From Methylobacterium sp. FF17 (GTDB lineage Bacteria; Pseudomonadota; Alphaproteobacteria; Rhizobiales; Beijerinckiaceae): a DNA stretch of 64,000 nucleotides. The stretch covers positions 3,240,001-3,304,000 of the forward strand of contig NZ_CP107532.1 of the NCBI RefSeq assembly GCF_025813715.1, given 5' to 3'. Shown here in pieces: positions 9,624 through 20,499 of the stretch. Every line of letters starts with the position of its first letter. The first letter of the stretch is position 1. The translations under genes and the position numbers were made by a program. Under the pieces are notes generated by a model that saw only the letters and a list, made by a program, of their open reading frames with translations, did no database searches and had not been told where the DNA came from.

Positions 9624-10733
9624 ATGGAACGCCGCAGCTTCCTACAAGGGGCCGCCCTCGGCGCCGGCCTTGCCGCAACCGGCAGCGCGAGTGCGGCCGT
9701 GACCGCCCCCGGCCTGCCCGAAACCCGTCCGAAGGATCCGGCCGACCTGCCGCTGATCACGGATCCCGGCGAGCGCCGGGGCGAGATGCTCTACCGCCCC
9801 TTCGGCCGTCACGCCGAGAAGATCTCCGCGATCGGGATGGGCGGCTTCCACCTGGGTAAGAACGCCGTCTCGGACGACGAGGCGACGCGCCTGATCCATG
9901 CCGGCGTCGATCGCGGCATCACCTTCATGGACAATTGCTGGGACTACAATCACGGCCGTTCGGAACTGCGCATGGGCGCCGCTCTCGCGCAGGGCGGTTA
10001 CCGCGACCGGGTCTTCCTGATGTCGAAGATGGACGGGCGCACGAAAGAGGAGGCGATGCGTCAGATCGACGAGTCGCTGAAACGCCTGCGAACCGACCGC
10101 ATCGACCTCGTCCAGCACCACGAGATCCTGCGCTACGACGACCCGGACCGGGTCTTCGCCGAGGGCGGCGCCATGGAGGCGTTCGTGGAAGCCCGGAAGG
10201 CCGGCAAGCTGCGCTATATCGGGTTCACCGGGCACAAGGATCCGCGCATCCACCTCCAGATGCTCGAAGTCGCTGCCGAGCGCGGCTTCCACTTCGATTC
10301 CGTGCAGATGCCACTGAACGTCATGGACGCGCATTTCCGGTCCTTCGGGCACCTTGTGCTGCCCTACCTCGTCCAGGCCGGCATCGCGGCGCTCGGCATG
10401 AAGACCTTCGGAGACGGCGTGATCCTGAAGAGCGACGCGCCCATCAAGCCGCTCGAATACCTGCACTTCTGCCTGAACCTGCCGACCAGCGTGGTCATCA
10501 CCGGCATCGAGAGCCAGCGTGATCTCGATCAGGCCTTCGAGGCCGTGAACACCTTCAAGCCGATGGACAAGGCGGCGGTGGCCGAGCTTCTCGAGCGGAG
10601 CAAACCCTACGCCCTCCAGGGCAAATACGAGCTGTTCAAGACCAGTGCGACCTTCGATGGCACGGCCAAGAACGCGGCTTGGCTGGGCGAGGACGTGAAG
10701 GCCGTCCGGAAGCTCGCCCCGACGATGGAATAA
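9624..10733 (+). CDS. Tat-exported aldo/keto reductase
   Basis: A 369-residue aldo/keto reductase. The N-terminus MERRSFLQGAALGAG is a twin-arginine signal (RRSFLQG) followed by an Ala/Gly-rich hydrophobic segment, so export in a folded state is predicted. The (beta/alpha)8 barrel then shows the expected residues: Asp and Tyr in FMDNCWDYNHG, Lys in LMSKMDGR and His in LVQHHEI. The gene starts 40 bases after larB in the same direction and is probably in the lar operon. The ATG at 9624 is chosen because the Tat motif begins there; the open frame extends further upstream without coding features. Substrate unknown; a nicotinamide-dependent enzyme outside the cytoplasm is unusual. Confidence 0.8.
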   Translation: MERRSFLQGAALGAGLAATGSASAAVTAPGLPETRPKDPADLPLITDPGERRGEMLYRPFGRHAEKISAIGMGGFHLGKNAVSDDEATRLIHAGVDRGITFMDNCWDYNHGRSELRMGAALAQGGYRDRVFLMSKMDGRTKEEAMRQIDESLKRLRTDRIDLVQHHEILRYDDPDRVFAEGGAMEAFVEARKAGKLRYIGFTGHKDPRIHLQMLEVAAERGFHFDSVQMPLNVMDAHFRSFGHLVLPYLVQAGIAALGMKTFGDGVILKSDAPIKPLEYLHFCLNLPTSVVITGIESQRDLDQAFEAVNTFKPMDKAAVAELLERSKPYALQGKYELFKTSATFDGTAKNAAWLGEDVKAVRKLAPTME

Positions 10734-10759
10734 AGATCGTGGGGATCCAGTGCTCGGCT

Positions 10760-12382
<1,623 letters not shown>

Positions 12383-12572
12383 GGCTTCCGAATCAAGGCT
12401 GCGCGGGTTTTCGTCAGGTTGCAGCGCCCTTACGGCATGCGGGCGCTGAAGTGTAGTGCAGGGCGGCACCGGAGATGCCCCGGCGGGCCGCACATCGCCC
12501 GATGGTCCTGGACCTGTGCGCGCGCTATCGTCGCGAAGATCCGCGCCGAACAACGGACTGTCCCGCCCGCCC

Positions 12573-14456
12573 ATGGTCCATACCGGTTACGATCCGGCGC
12601 TCGTCGCCCTGTCCATCTCCATCGCGATCTTCGCGTCCTATACGGCCCTCGACCTCGGCGGCCGCGCGGGCCGGACCGCCGGAAGCGCGCGCTGGGGCTG
12701 GATCGCGGGCGCAGCGGCGGCGATGGGCGGCGGGATCTGGTCGATGCACTTCGTCGGCATGCTGGCCTTCGAGATGGGGATGCCGGCGGCCTACGATCTC
12801 GCCACCACCCTGTTGTCGCTGGCGATCGCCGTCGGGTTCACCGGCGCGGCCTTCGGCTGGATCAGCCGGAGGGGGGCCAGCCCGCGCGACCTGCTCATCG
12901 CCGGTCCGGCGATGGGGCTCGGGGTCGCGGCGATGCATTACACCGGCATGGCGGCGATGCGGGTACCGGGGAACCTCGCCTATCACGCGCCCGTCGTGGC
13001 GATCTCGGTGCTCATCGCGGTCACGGCCGCCACGACGGCGCTCTGGCTCACCTTCCGGCAGATCAGCGTCGCCCAGAAGCTGATCGCCGCCTGCGTGATG
13101 GGCATCGCGGTGGCCGGCATGCACTACACGGGCATGGCCGCGGCGACCTTCACGGGCGACGCGGCCGGGGCCCACGCGATGCCCTCCGCCGACATGGGCC
13201 ACGGACAGCAGAACCTCGCCCTGGCGGTCGCAGGCGCGACCTTCCTGATCCTGTTCCTGGCGATGCTCGCTTCGTCCCTCGACCAGCAGCGGATCCAGCG
13301 TGAGCTGCGCGCCAGCGAGGCGCGGTTCCGGGCCGCCGTGCAGGCCGTGCGCGGCGTTCTCTGGACGAACGATGCCGACGGCCGGATGGTGGGCGATCAG
13401 CCCGGCTGGAGCGCCATCACCGGGCAGACCCGGGCCGAGTACGAGGGCTACGGCTGGGCCGATGCCGTGCATCCCGACGATGCGCAGGCCTCCGTGGAGG
13501 CGTGGACCGCCACCGTCCGCGAACGCCGGACCTTCGTGCATGAGCACCGGGTGCGCAACGCGGACGGAAGCTGGCGGCACTACGCCATCCGGGCCGTCCC
13601 GATCCTCGACGCGCGCGGTGAGATCCAGGAATGGGTCGGCGTGCACACCGACATCACGGAGCAGCGTCAGGTCGAGGCCGAGCTTCGCGAATCGAACGAG
13701 GAGATCCAGCGCTACGCCTACATCGTCAGCCACGATCTGCGTGCGCCTCTCGTCAACGTGATGGGCTTCACCAGCGAACTGGAGGCGACGCGTACGGAGA
13801 TCGGCGAGGCTTTGCGCGGGCATCCGCAGGCGGAGCGGATCGATGCCGACCTCGGGGAGGCCCTGGGCTTCATCCAGGCGGCCGTGACCCGCATGGAGAG
13901 CCTGATCGCCGCCATCCTCAAGCTCTCCCGCGAAGGACGGCGCAACTTTTCGCCAGAGCGCCTCGACATGACGGCGCTGATGAACCGCATCGCGGATGCG
14001 CAGCGCCACCAGACGGAGCAGGCGGGCGCCACCGTGATCGTGGCCCCGGACCTGCCCGCGATCACCGCCGACCGTCTCGCGATCGAACAGGTCTTCGGCA
14101 ACCTCATCGACAACGCGGTGAAGTACCTCGATCCCGCACGGCCGGGGCGGATCGAGGTCCGGGCGGAGGGCGTCGGGGGCGGCCGCGTCCGGTTCAGCGT
14201 GGCGGATAACGGCCGCGGGATCGCGGCCCGGGACCATGCCCGGGTGTTCGAACTGTTCCGGCGCTCCGGTGCTCAGGACAGGCCGGGGGAGGGTATCGGC
14301 CTCGCTCACGTCAAGGCGCTGGTGCGCTCGCTGGGCGGGCGCATCGAGGTCACGTCGGAATTGCGGGTTGGTACAACCTTCAGCGTGACGCTTCCGCGCG
14401 GGACCGTTACAGGTCATGGTCAGGATGGACCGCCCCTGCGGCTCGCCGCGGAATAA
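12573..14456 (+). CDS. MHYT-domain membrane histidine kinase with PAS
   Basis: A 627-residue sensor kinase. The first 240 residues form a seven-helix MHYT domain with three M-H-x-x-G-M repeats (SMHFVGM, AMHYTGM, GMHYTGM). These repeats are proposed to bind copper and sense O2, CO or NO. A PAS domain follows (about 250-365, ending TDITEQRQ), then a HisKA box with His387 in VSHDLRAPL and an ATPase domain with an N box (GNLIDNAVKYLDP) and GEGIGLAHVKALV. This kinase type resembles phytochrome-like kinases that signal through a small regulator; the next gene encodes one 14 bases downstream. The ATG at 12573 begins just before the first helix. Confidence 0.88.
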   Translation: MVHTGYDPALVALSISIAIFASYTALDLGGRAGRTAGSARWGWIAGAAAAMGGGIWSMHFVGMLAFEMGMPAAYDLATTLLSLAIAVGFTGAAFGWISRRGASPRDLLIAGPAMGLGVAAMHYTGMAAMRVPGNLAYHAPVVAISVLIAVTAATTALWLTFRQISVAQKLIAACVMGIAVAGMHYTGMAAATFTGDAAGAHAMPSADMGHGQQNLALAVAGATFLILFLAMLASSLDQQRIQRELRASEARFRAAVQAVRGVLWTNDADGRMVGDQPGWSAITGQTRAEYEGYGWADAVHPDDAQASVEAWTATVRERRTFVHEHRVRNADGSWRHYAIRAVPILDARGEIQEWVGVHTDITEQRQVEAELRESNEEIQRYAYIVSHDLRAPLVNVMGFTSELEATRTEIGEALRGHPQAERIDADLGEALGFIQAAVTRMESLIAAILKLSREGRRNFSPERLDMTALMNRIADAQRHQTEQAGATVIVAPDLPAITADRLAIEQVFGNLIDNAVKYLDPARPGRIEVRAEGVGGGRVRFSVADNGRGIAARDHARVFELFRRSGAQDRPGEGIGLAHVKALVRSLGGRIEVTSELRVGTTFSVTLPRGTVTGHGQDGPPLRLAAE

Positions 14457-14470
14457 GGATAATACCCCGC

Positions 14471-14905
14471 GTGAACGCCGTCGAAATCGTCATGATCGAG
14501 GACGATGAGGGACATGCCCGGCTGATCGAACGCAACATCCGCCGCGCCGGCGTGAACAACGCGATCCGACCGTTCCGGGACGGAACGACGGCCCTCGAAT
14601 ACCTGCTCGGTGCGGACGGGACCGGCGAGGTGAGCGCGAAGCGCCACCTCCTGATCCTGCTCGACTTGAACCTGCCCGACATGACGGGCATCGACATCCT
14701 GGAGAAGGTGAAGGCGAACCCGCACACGCGTCGCTCCCCCGTGGTGGTGCTCACCACCACCGACGACCAGCGCGAGATCCAGCGCTGCTACGACCTCGGC
14801 GCCAACGTCTACATCACCAAGCCCGTGAATTACGAAGGCTTCGCCAACGCCATCCGGCAACTCGGGCTGTTCTTCTCCGTGATGCAGGTGCCCGAGAATC
14901 CATGA
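14471..14905 (+). CDS. CheY/Rcp-like response regulator
   Basis: A 144-residue single receiver domain with a GTG start. It has the acidic residues in VMIEDDEGH, phosphoacceptor Asp65 in LLDLNLPD, Thr in VLTTTDDQ and Lys in ITKPVNYEGF. The long loop before the phosphorylation site and the KPVNYE motif are typical of Rcp1-type regulators paired with phytochrome-like kinases. It sits 14 bases after the MHYT kinase and overlaps the next kinase gene by 4 bases, so it probably carries phosphate from the former and may exchange it with the latter. Confidence 0.9.
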   Translation: MNAVEIVMIEDDEGHARLIERNIRRAGVNNAIRPFRDGTTALEYLLGADGTGEVSAKRHLLILLDLNLPDMTGIDILEKVKANPHTRRSPVVVLTTTDDQREIQRCYDLGANVYITKPVNYEGFANAIRQLGLFFSVMQVPENP

Positions 14906-15951
14906 CCGAGCCTGTCCCCCAGGATCGCGGTCGCGTCCTCTACGTCGACGACGACCCCGGCCTCGGGCGGCTGGTGCAGCGCGCGCTCCAAGCGCGGGGC
15001 TACGCCGTGGAACTCGCACCCGATGGCGATGCCGGCCTCGCGCGCCTCGCGGCGGGCGGGATCGACGTGGTCGCCCTCGATCATCACATGCCCGGCCAGA
15101 CCGGCCTCGACCTCCTTCCGGCGATCCGCGCGCTCCCGGACGCACCCCCGGTGGTCTACGTCACCGGCTCGGAGGACAGCCGGGTCGCCGTCGCCGCGCT
15201 GAAGGCGGGTGCCGTCGACTATGTCTGGAAGGACCTCCAGGGCCAGTTCCGCGAACTCCTCGGCGGGGCCATCGATACCGCCCTGCGCCAGGAAGCGCTG
15301 CGCCGCGACAAGGAGCGGGCGGAGCGCGAGGTGCGCGAGGCGCGGGACCGTGCCGAGATCATGCTTCGCGAGGTCAACCACCGGGTCGCCAATTCCCTGG
15401 CCCTCGTGGCAGCCCTGACACATATGCAGGCCAACGCGGTGACCGACCCCGCCGCCAAAGCCGCCCTTCAGGAGATGCAGGCGCGCATCTCGGCCATCGC
15501 CGGCATTCATCGGCGCCTCTACACCTCCGACGACGTCGAGGCGGTGGACCTCGATGCCTACCTCGCGAGCCTCGTGGAGGAGCTCCAGGCCGCGATGAAG
15601 GCCGCGGGCCGCGACCACGCCATCCGGCTGAGGGCCGAGCCCGTGCGGCTGGCCACCGACAAGGCGGTGTCGGTGGGCGTGGTCGTCACCGAGCTCGTGA
15701 CCAATGCCTACAAGTACGCCTATCCGGCCGAGATTCCCGGTGAGATCCGGGTGTCCCTGGCCCGCGCGGGGGCGGAGGGCATCACCCTCACCGTAGAGGA
15801 TGACGGCGTCGGCTGGACCGGGGAGGGGCAGCCGCGCGGCACCGGTCTGGGCTCCCGCATCATCCGGGCGATGGCCACGAACCTGCGCTCGGCCCTGGTC
15901 TATGGCGTCGATCGCGTCGGGACCCGTGCGACGCTGTCCTTCCAGGACTGA
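14902..15951 (+). CDS. REC-HWE hybrid: receiver-linked histidine kinase
   Basis: A 349-residue soluble protein with an N-terminal receiver domain (about 12-130) and a C-terminal HWE/HisKA_2 kinase. The receiver has YVDDDPG and Asp60 in VALDHHMPG. The phosphoacceptor His160 lies in LREVNHRVANSLALVAAL, and the ATPase domain has VVTELVTNAYKYAYP and GVGW. This arrangement (a receiver feeding a kinase) makes the protein a relay input rather than an end point. It is translationally coupled to the Rcp-like regulator by an ATGA overlap, completing a three-gene signalling operon. Confidence 0.88.
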   Translation: MTEPVPQDRGRVLYVDDDPGLGRLVQRALQARGYAVELAPDGDAGLARLAAGGIDVVALDHHMPGQTGLDLLPAIRALPDAPPVVYVTGSEDSRVAVAALKAGAVDYVWKDLQGQFRELLGGAIDTALRQEALRRDKERAEREVREARDRAEIMLREVNHRVANSLALVAALTHMQANAVTDPAAKAALQEMQARISAIAGIHRRLYTSDDVEAVDLDAYLASLVEELQAAMKAAGRDHAIRLRAEPVRLATDKAVSVGVVVTELVTNAYKYAYPAEIPGEIRVSLARAGAEGITLTVEDDGVGWTGEGQPRGTGLGSRIIRAMATNLRSALVYGVDRVGTRATLSFQD

Positions 15952-15957
15952 TCCGCC

Positions 15958-17370
15958 TCAGAGCATCGCCCCCGCGTTCATGATCCCGTCCGGATCGAGG
16001 CTGCGCTTCACCGTCTCCATCAGTGCGAGACGGGCCGGATCGGCGTAGCGCACCAGCAGGTCGCGCTTGAAGCGCCCGATGCCGTACTCGGCGCTGAAGC
16101 TGCCGCCGAGTTCGATCGCGGCGGCGTAGAGGCGATGAGCGAAGTCCGCCTCGATCGCGCGCGTGAAGTCCAGCCGGTCCCGACCCTGCGGGACCACGAG
16201 GTTGTAGTGCAGGTTGCCGTCGCCGACATGGCCGTAGACCGAGAGACGCACCTCCGGCAGGTGTTCCGCGAGGAGCGCCGCGCCGCGCTCGAGGAACGCG
16301 GTGATGTTCGAGATCGGCACGGCGATGTCGTGCTTCACGGAGCCGCCCGCATGCTTCTCGCCCTCGGGAATTGTCTCGCGGACCGCCCACATCGCCCGGC
16401 GCTGCGCCTCCGACTGGGCCAGCACCGCGTCGGTGACCCAGCTCCGCTCCATCAGGTCTTCGAGGCAGCCCATCAGCACCGCGTCGAGGTCAATCCGCGA
16501 TGAGGACGCCGTGAGCTCGAGGAGGACGGCGCCGCCCGGACCCGCCTTCAGCCCTGTCCCGGCGCCCTGCATCGCCGCGACGAGGTCGAGGGAGGAGGCG
16601 GAGATCAGCTCGAAGGTCGAGACGAGGTCGGACGTCTCCCGCCGCACCGTGGCCGCCATCTCGGGGATCGGCGCGCCCGCCGCGAGTTCGATCCAGGCCG
16701 TCGCGCGCTGGGCTTGCGCCGGCCAGAGCTTCAGCACGACGCCCGTGATGATGCCGAGGGTCCCTTCGGCGCCGATGTAGAGCTGCTTGAGGTCGTAGCC
16801 GATGTTGTTCTTGCGCAAGGTCCGCATGTCGGAGAACAGCGCGCCGTCGGGCAGCACCACCTCCAGACCGAGGACGAGGTCGCGGGCCATGCCGTAGCGC
16901 AGGACCTGAAGCCCGCCCGCATTGGTGCCGAGATTGCCGCCGAGCCGGCAGCTTCCCTCCGCCCCCAGGCTCAGCGGCAGGAACAAGCCTTCGGCCTCGG
17001 CCGCCCGTTGCGCGTCCGCCAGGATGATCCCGGCATCGCACGCAAGCGTGAAGTTCAGGGGGTCCACCGCGCGGATGCGGGTCATTCGCTCCAGGCTGAC
17101 GATGAGCTGGCGCCGACCGGGTTCCGGGGTCGCACCGCCGACGTAACTCGTATTGCCGCCCTGCGGCACGAGGCCGAACCCACCGGCTCGGGCCAGGCGC
17201 ACGAGCCCCTGAACCTCCTCCACGCTGCGCGGGCGGAGCACCGCCGGGGTTGACCCCTGCATGAGGTCGCGATGATCGCGCGTGTACCGGTCGGTCATCC
17301 CCGGATCGGTCAGGACGCCGCCGTCTCCGAGCAGGATATGGAAGGGGGCGAGATCGTCGTGTTGCGGCAT
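15958..17370 (-). CDS. FAD-linked D-2-hydroxyacid dehydrogenase (GlcD/D-LDH type)
   Basis: A 470-residue flavoprotein of the vanillyl-alcohol-oxidase family. The FAD-binding domain has PQGGNTSYVGGATP and GTNAGGLQVLRYG, and the C-terminal cap domain has the YGHVGDGNLHYN motif, which binds the substrate carboxylate in D-lactate and D-2-hydroxyglutarate dehydrogenases. Length and motifs match that group, but the exact substrate (D-lactate, glycolate, D-2-hydroxyglutarate) cannot be read from sequence. The gene is the last of a minus-strand set that begins with a peptide-type binding protein, 53 bases after the ABC ATPase gene, so co-transcription is likely. It is convergent with the REC-HWE kinase, with 6 bases between the genes. 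Confidence 0.85.
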   Translation of the reverse strand: MPQHDDLAPFHILLGDGGVLTDPGMTDRYTRDHRDLMQGSTPAVLRPRSVEEVQGLVRLARAGGFGLVPQGGNTSYVGGATPEPGRRQLIVSLERMTRIRAVDPLNFTLACDAGIILADAQRAAEAEGLFLPLSLGAEGSCRLGGNLGTNAGGLQVLRYGMARDLVLGLEVVLPDGALFSDMRTLRKNNIGYDLKQLYIGAEGTLGIITGVVLKLWPAQAQRATAWIELAAGAPIPEMAATVRRETSDLVSTFELISASSLDLVAAMQGAGTGLKAGPGGAVLLELTASSSRIDLDAVLMGCLEDLMERSWVTDAVLAQSEAQRRAMWAVRETIPEGEKHAGGSVKHDIAVPISNITAFLERGAALLAEHLPEVRLSVYGHVGDGNLHYNLVVPQGRDRLDFTRAIEADFAHRLYAAAIELGGSFSAEYGIGRFKRDLLVRYADPARLALMETVKRSLDPDGIMNAGAML

Positions 17371-17423
17371 GGGGAGCTCTCCGTCGGGGCGACCATGTCG
17401 CGTCGCCTCGCCGAAGGAAACCC

Positions 17424-19034
17424 TCAGGCCCGCGCCGCGAGCAGCCCCGGAACGGCGCCGAGGAGGTCGCGGGTATAGGCATGCTCGGGCGCACGGAAGA
17501 GGTCGGCGGTCGGGCGCATCTCCACGATGGCGCCGCGATGCATCACGGCGATGCGGTCGCAGATCTTGGCGGCGACCCGCAGGTCGTGGGTGATGAACAG
17601 CATCGCCAGGTTCAGGCGCTGCTTCAGATCCTCCAGCAGGTCGAGCACCTGAGCCTGGACCGAGACGTCGAGGGCCGAGACCGCCTCGTCGGCCACCAGC
17701 ACGTCGGGCTCCATGGCCAACGCGCGGGCGATACCGATGCGCTGGCGTTGACCGCCCGAGAACGCGTTCGGGTAGCGCTCGGCCGCGCTCGGTGAGAGGC
17801 CGACGAGGTCGAGGAGTTCGCGGGCCCGCGCCCGGGCCTGATGGCGCGGTGTGCCGTGGGCGATCGGCCCGGCGGTGAGAATCTGCTCGACGGTGCGGCG
17901 CGGGTTGAGGGAGGCGAAGGGGTCCTGGAAGATCATCTGGATCCGACGGCGCTCGTCGCGCAGGGCGCGAGGGCCGAGCGCCGTGTAGTCGAGCGCACCG
18001 AGGCGCACCGTGCCCCTGTCGGGCTCGATCAGACGGATCGCGAGGCGCGCGGTGGTGGACTTGCCGGACCCCGATTCCCCCACGAGCCCCAGGGTCTCGC
18101 CGCGCCGGACGTCGAAGGCGACCTCCTTCACGGCCTCGACCACGCGCGGCTTTCCGAACAGCCCGCCCCGGGTGGTGTAGGTCTTGACGAGACCGATCAC
18201 CGAAAGGGCCAGGGGCTCGGCCGCCCGGGAGGTTCGGTCTGGCGGCACGAGGCTCGGGACCGCCGCCAGCAGCGCCTTTGTGTAGGGATGCTGCGGGTTT
18301 CGGAGCACGTCGGCGGCGCTGCCCTGCTCCACCAGCTTGCCCCGCTGGAGCACGGCCACGTGATCGGCGATGTCCGCCACCACGCCGAAATCGTGCGTGA
18401 TGAACAGGACGCTCATGCCCCGGCGCTGCTGCAGGTCGCGGATCAGTTTCAGGATCTGCGCCTGGGTGGTGACGTCGAGTGCCGTGGTCGGCTCGTCGGC
18501 CACTAGGATCGAGGGTTCCAGCGCCAGCGCCATCGCGATCATCGCGCGCTGGCGCTGGCCGCCGGAGAGCTGGTGCGGGTAGGACCGCACGATCTGGGCA
18601 GGGTCTGGCAGGCCGACCTCGGTGGCCAGTGCGACGGCGCGGGCTCGGCGCTCGGCGGGCGTGAGGAGGCCGTGCGCCTCGAACATCTCGGCGATCTGGT
18701 CGCCGATCCGCATGACGGGGTTCAGGGCCGTCATGGGCTCCTGAAACACCATGGCGATCCGGCGGCCTCGCAGGGCGCGCCAGCGGCGCTCGTCGAGGGT
18801 GAGGAGATCCTGCTCCTCGAACAGGATCTGACCGCCGGTGGGCTTGAGGGCGGCGGGCAGCAGGCCGGTGAGCGCGTAGGCGCTCATCGACTTGCCGGAG
18901 CCCGATTCACCGACGACGCAGAGGATCTTGCCCGGCATCAGGTCGAGGGACAGATCCTCGACCGCGTGCGGGCGGTCGGCGCCCCGGGGCAGGGCCAGGG
19001 TCAGGTTCCGGATCCGGACGACGGGCTCGCTCAT
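17424..19034 (-). CDS. Peptide ABC transporter, fused double ATPase subunit
   Basis: A 536-residue protein with two complete ABC ATPase domains that are usually separate as DppD and DppF. First half: [14 protein letters not shown] (Walker A), [16 protein letters not shown] (signature). Second half: [15 protein letters not shown] and [16 protein letters not shown]. Each half ends with the family-specific C-terminal extension ([12 protein letters not shown] and [12 protein letters not shown]). It powers import of dipeptides, opines or similar solutes through the two permeases encoded upstream. The ATG at 19034 lies 2 bases from the stop of the peptidase gene. A much longer open frame runs on upstream but overlaps the peptidase and is not coding. 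Confidence 0.9.
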   Translation of the reverse strand: MSEPVVRIRNLTLALPRGADRPHAVEDLSLDLMPGKILCVVGESGSGKSMSAYALTGLLPAALKPTGGQILFEEQDLLTLDERRWRALRGRRIAMVFQEPMTALNPVMRIGDQIAEMFEAHGLLTPAERRARAVALATEVGLPDPAQIVRSYPHQLSGGQRQRAMIAMALALEPSILVADEPTTALDVTTQAQILKLIRDLQQRRGMSVLFITHDFGVVADIADHVAVLQRGKLVEQGSAADVLRNPQHPYTKALLAAVPSLVPPDRTSRAAEPLALSVIGLVKTYTTRGGLFGKPRVVEAVKEVAFDVRRGETLGLVGESGSGKSTTARLAIRLIEPDRGTVRLGALDYTALGPRALRDERRRIQMIFQDPFASLNPRRTVEQILTAGPIAHGTPRHQARARARELLDLVGLSPSAAERYPNAFSGGQRQRIGIARALAMEPDVLVADEAVSALDVSVQAQVLDLLEDLKQRLNLAMLFITHDLRVAAKICDRIAVMHRGAIVEMRPTADLFRAPEHAYTRDLLGAVPGLLAARA

Positions 19035-19036
19035 GC

Positions 19037-20458
19037 TCAGGTTTCCTTCGACGCCGTGCGCCGGGCAACGACGGCCGGGCCGGTTTCGGCGAGATCCCAG
19101 TACAGGCCCGCCATCAGCATCAGGGCCTCGCGCGAAGGTGGGCCGAGGAGGTGCTCGTCGGGGCCGTGCTGGAGGCAGGCCGGGTAGGAATGGGGGACCC
19201 AAAGGGTCGGCAGCCCGAGGATCTCCGAGAACGCATCGTTGGGTAGCGAGCCGCCGAGGTTCGGCAGCAGGGCCGGGCGCTTGCCCGTACTCTCGGCGAT
19301 CGAGGCGAGTGCCCAATCCACCCACGGATCCTCCACCGGCAGGCGGGTGGCGCGAAACACCTCCGTGCGGGCGGCGCGGACTTCGACCATGGGGAAGCCC
19401 CGCGCATCGAGATGGGCGCGCACAGCCGGCAGGAGGCCCTCCCAGTCCGTGCCGACCACGAAGCGCAGTTGCAGGGTCGCCTTGGCGGTGGGGGGGACGG
19501 CGTTCAGAGGACCCTCCGGGTCGCCGGTCTTGAAGGCCAGGACTTCGAGGGTGTTCCAGGCGAAGACCCGCTCGGCGGCGGTGAGGCCCGGCTCGCCCCA
19601 ATCCGTGTCGATTGCCGGCGCGGTCGGGTCGGAGCCCACCGTGATGTCGGCGAGCGCCGCGCGGACATTGTCCGGGATCGGCGGCGGGCGCAGGGCATCG
19701 ACCAGGATGGTGCCGCGTCCGTCCACCAGGGTGGCGATGGCGTTGGCGAGCACGGTACCGGGGTTTCGCAGCAGGCCGCCCCAGTTCCCGGAATGGTGGC
19801 TGCCCTCGCGCAGGTCCAGCAGCATCTCGAAGGTGTAGCCGCCCCGCGAACCCAGGAAGACGGTCGGTCGCTCGGCGCTGACGCGGGGCCCGTCCGAGGC
19901 GATGAGCACATCGGCCCGCAGGGCCTCGGCCTCGGCCCGGCAGACCTCGCGCAGGCCGGGCGAGCCGGATTCTTCGCCCATCTCGATAAGGAGCTTGGTG
20001 TTGAAGGCGAGGCGCCCGCCGCGCGCCTCCATCACCGCCGCCAGCGCCCCGAGGTTGAGAATGTGCTGGCCCTTGTTGTCGGCGGTGCCGCGTCCGTACC
20101 AGCGGTCGCCCTCCACGGTGATCGCCCAGGGGTCGAGGCCTTGCCGCCACTGCTCGGGATAGCCGCGCACGGTGTCGCCGTGGCCGTAGATCAGCACGGT
20201 GGGGAGTTCGGAGGATTCCAGACGCTCGGCGATGAGAAACGGGCCGTGTACGCCGTCCGGATTGTCGACGATGCGGCTCTTGAAGCCGAGCGGCTCGATC
20301 AGCGGCACCAGGAAGTCGGTGAGATAGGCTCGGAGCTTCGGCAATTGCCCGTCGGTCTGGCTCTCGGTGGGACGGCCGACGGCATCCTGCAGCGTGCCGA
20401 GGAAATCGCCCTCGTCGTAGTGGCGCGCGGCGCGCGCGATCGCATCGTGTCGGGACAT
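19037..20458 (-). CDS. M20 family metallopeptidase/amidohydrolase
   Basis: A 473-residue M20 hydrolase. Metal-binding and catalytic motifs are visible: YGHGDTVRG (first metal His and catalytic Asp), GRGTADNKG (bridging Asp) and EMGEESGSPGL (catalytic base Glu and metal Glu). A dimerisation domain sits in the middle (SHHSGNWGGLL onward), as in carnosinase and ArgE-like members. No signal peptide is seen, so it acts in the cytoplasm. Located between the permease and ATPase genes of an ABC importer, it probably hydrolyses the imported compound at an amide bond. Candidates are dipeptides or N-acyl amino acids; specificity is not readable. Confidence 0.88.
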   Translation of the reverse strand: MSRHDAIARAARHYDEGDFLGTLQDAVGRPTESQTDGQLPKLRAYLTDFLVPLIEPLGFKSRIVDNPDGVHGPFLIAERLESSELPTVLIYGHGDTVRGYPEQWRQGLDPWAITVEGDRWYGRGTADNKGQHILNLGALAAVMEARGGRLAFNTKLLIEMGEESGSPGLREVCRAEAEALRADVLIASDGPRVSAERPTVFLGSRGGYTFEMLLDLREGSHHSGNWGGLLRNPGTVLANAIATLVDGRGTILVDALRPPPIPDNVRAALADITVGSDPTAPAIDTDWGEPGLTAAERVFAWNTLEVLAFKTGDPEGPLNAVPPTAKATLQLRFVVGTDWEGLLPAVRAHLDARGFPMVEVRAARTEVFRATRLPVEDPWVDWALASIAESTGKRPALLPNLGGSLPNDAFSEILGLPTLWVPHSYPACLQHGPDEHLLGPPSREALMLMAGLYWDLAETGPAVVARRTASKET

Positions 20459-20499
20459 GGAACCACTCGTGATCGGGGGAGGGTGATGAAGCGGGCGAT

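Noticed and set aside
12525..14417. A 630-codon minus-strand frame
   Set aside because: Opposite the MHYT kinase, rich in Arg/His/Asp as typical for antisense of GC-rich genes, no motif.
17424..20150. Peptide ATPase starting far upstream (908 codons)
   Set aside because: The upstream half overlaps the M20 peptidase in another frame. Homology to ABC ATPases starts at 19034.
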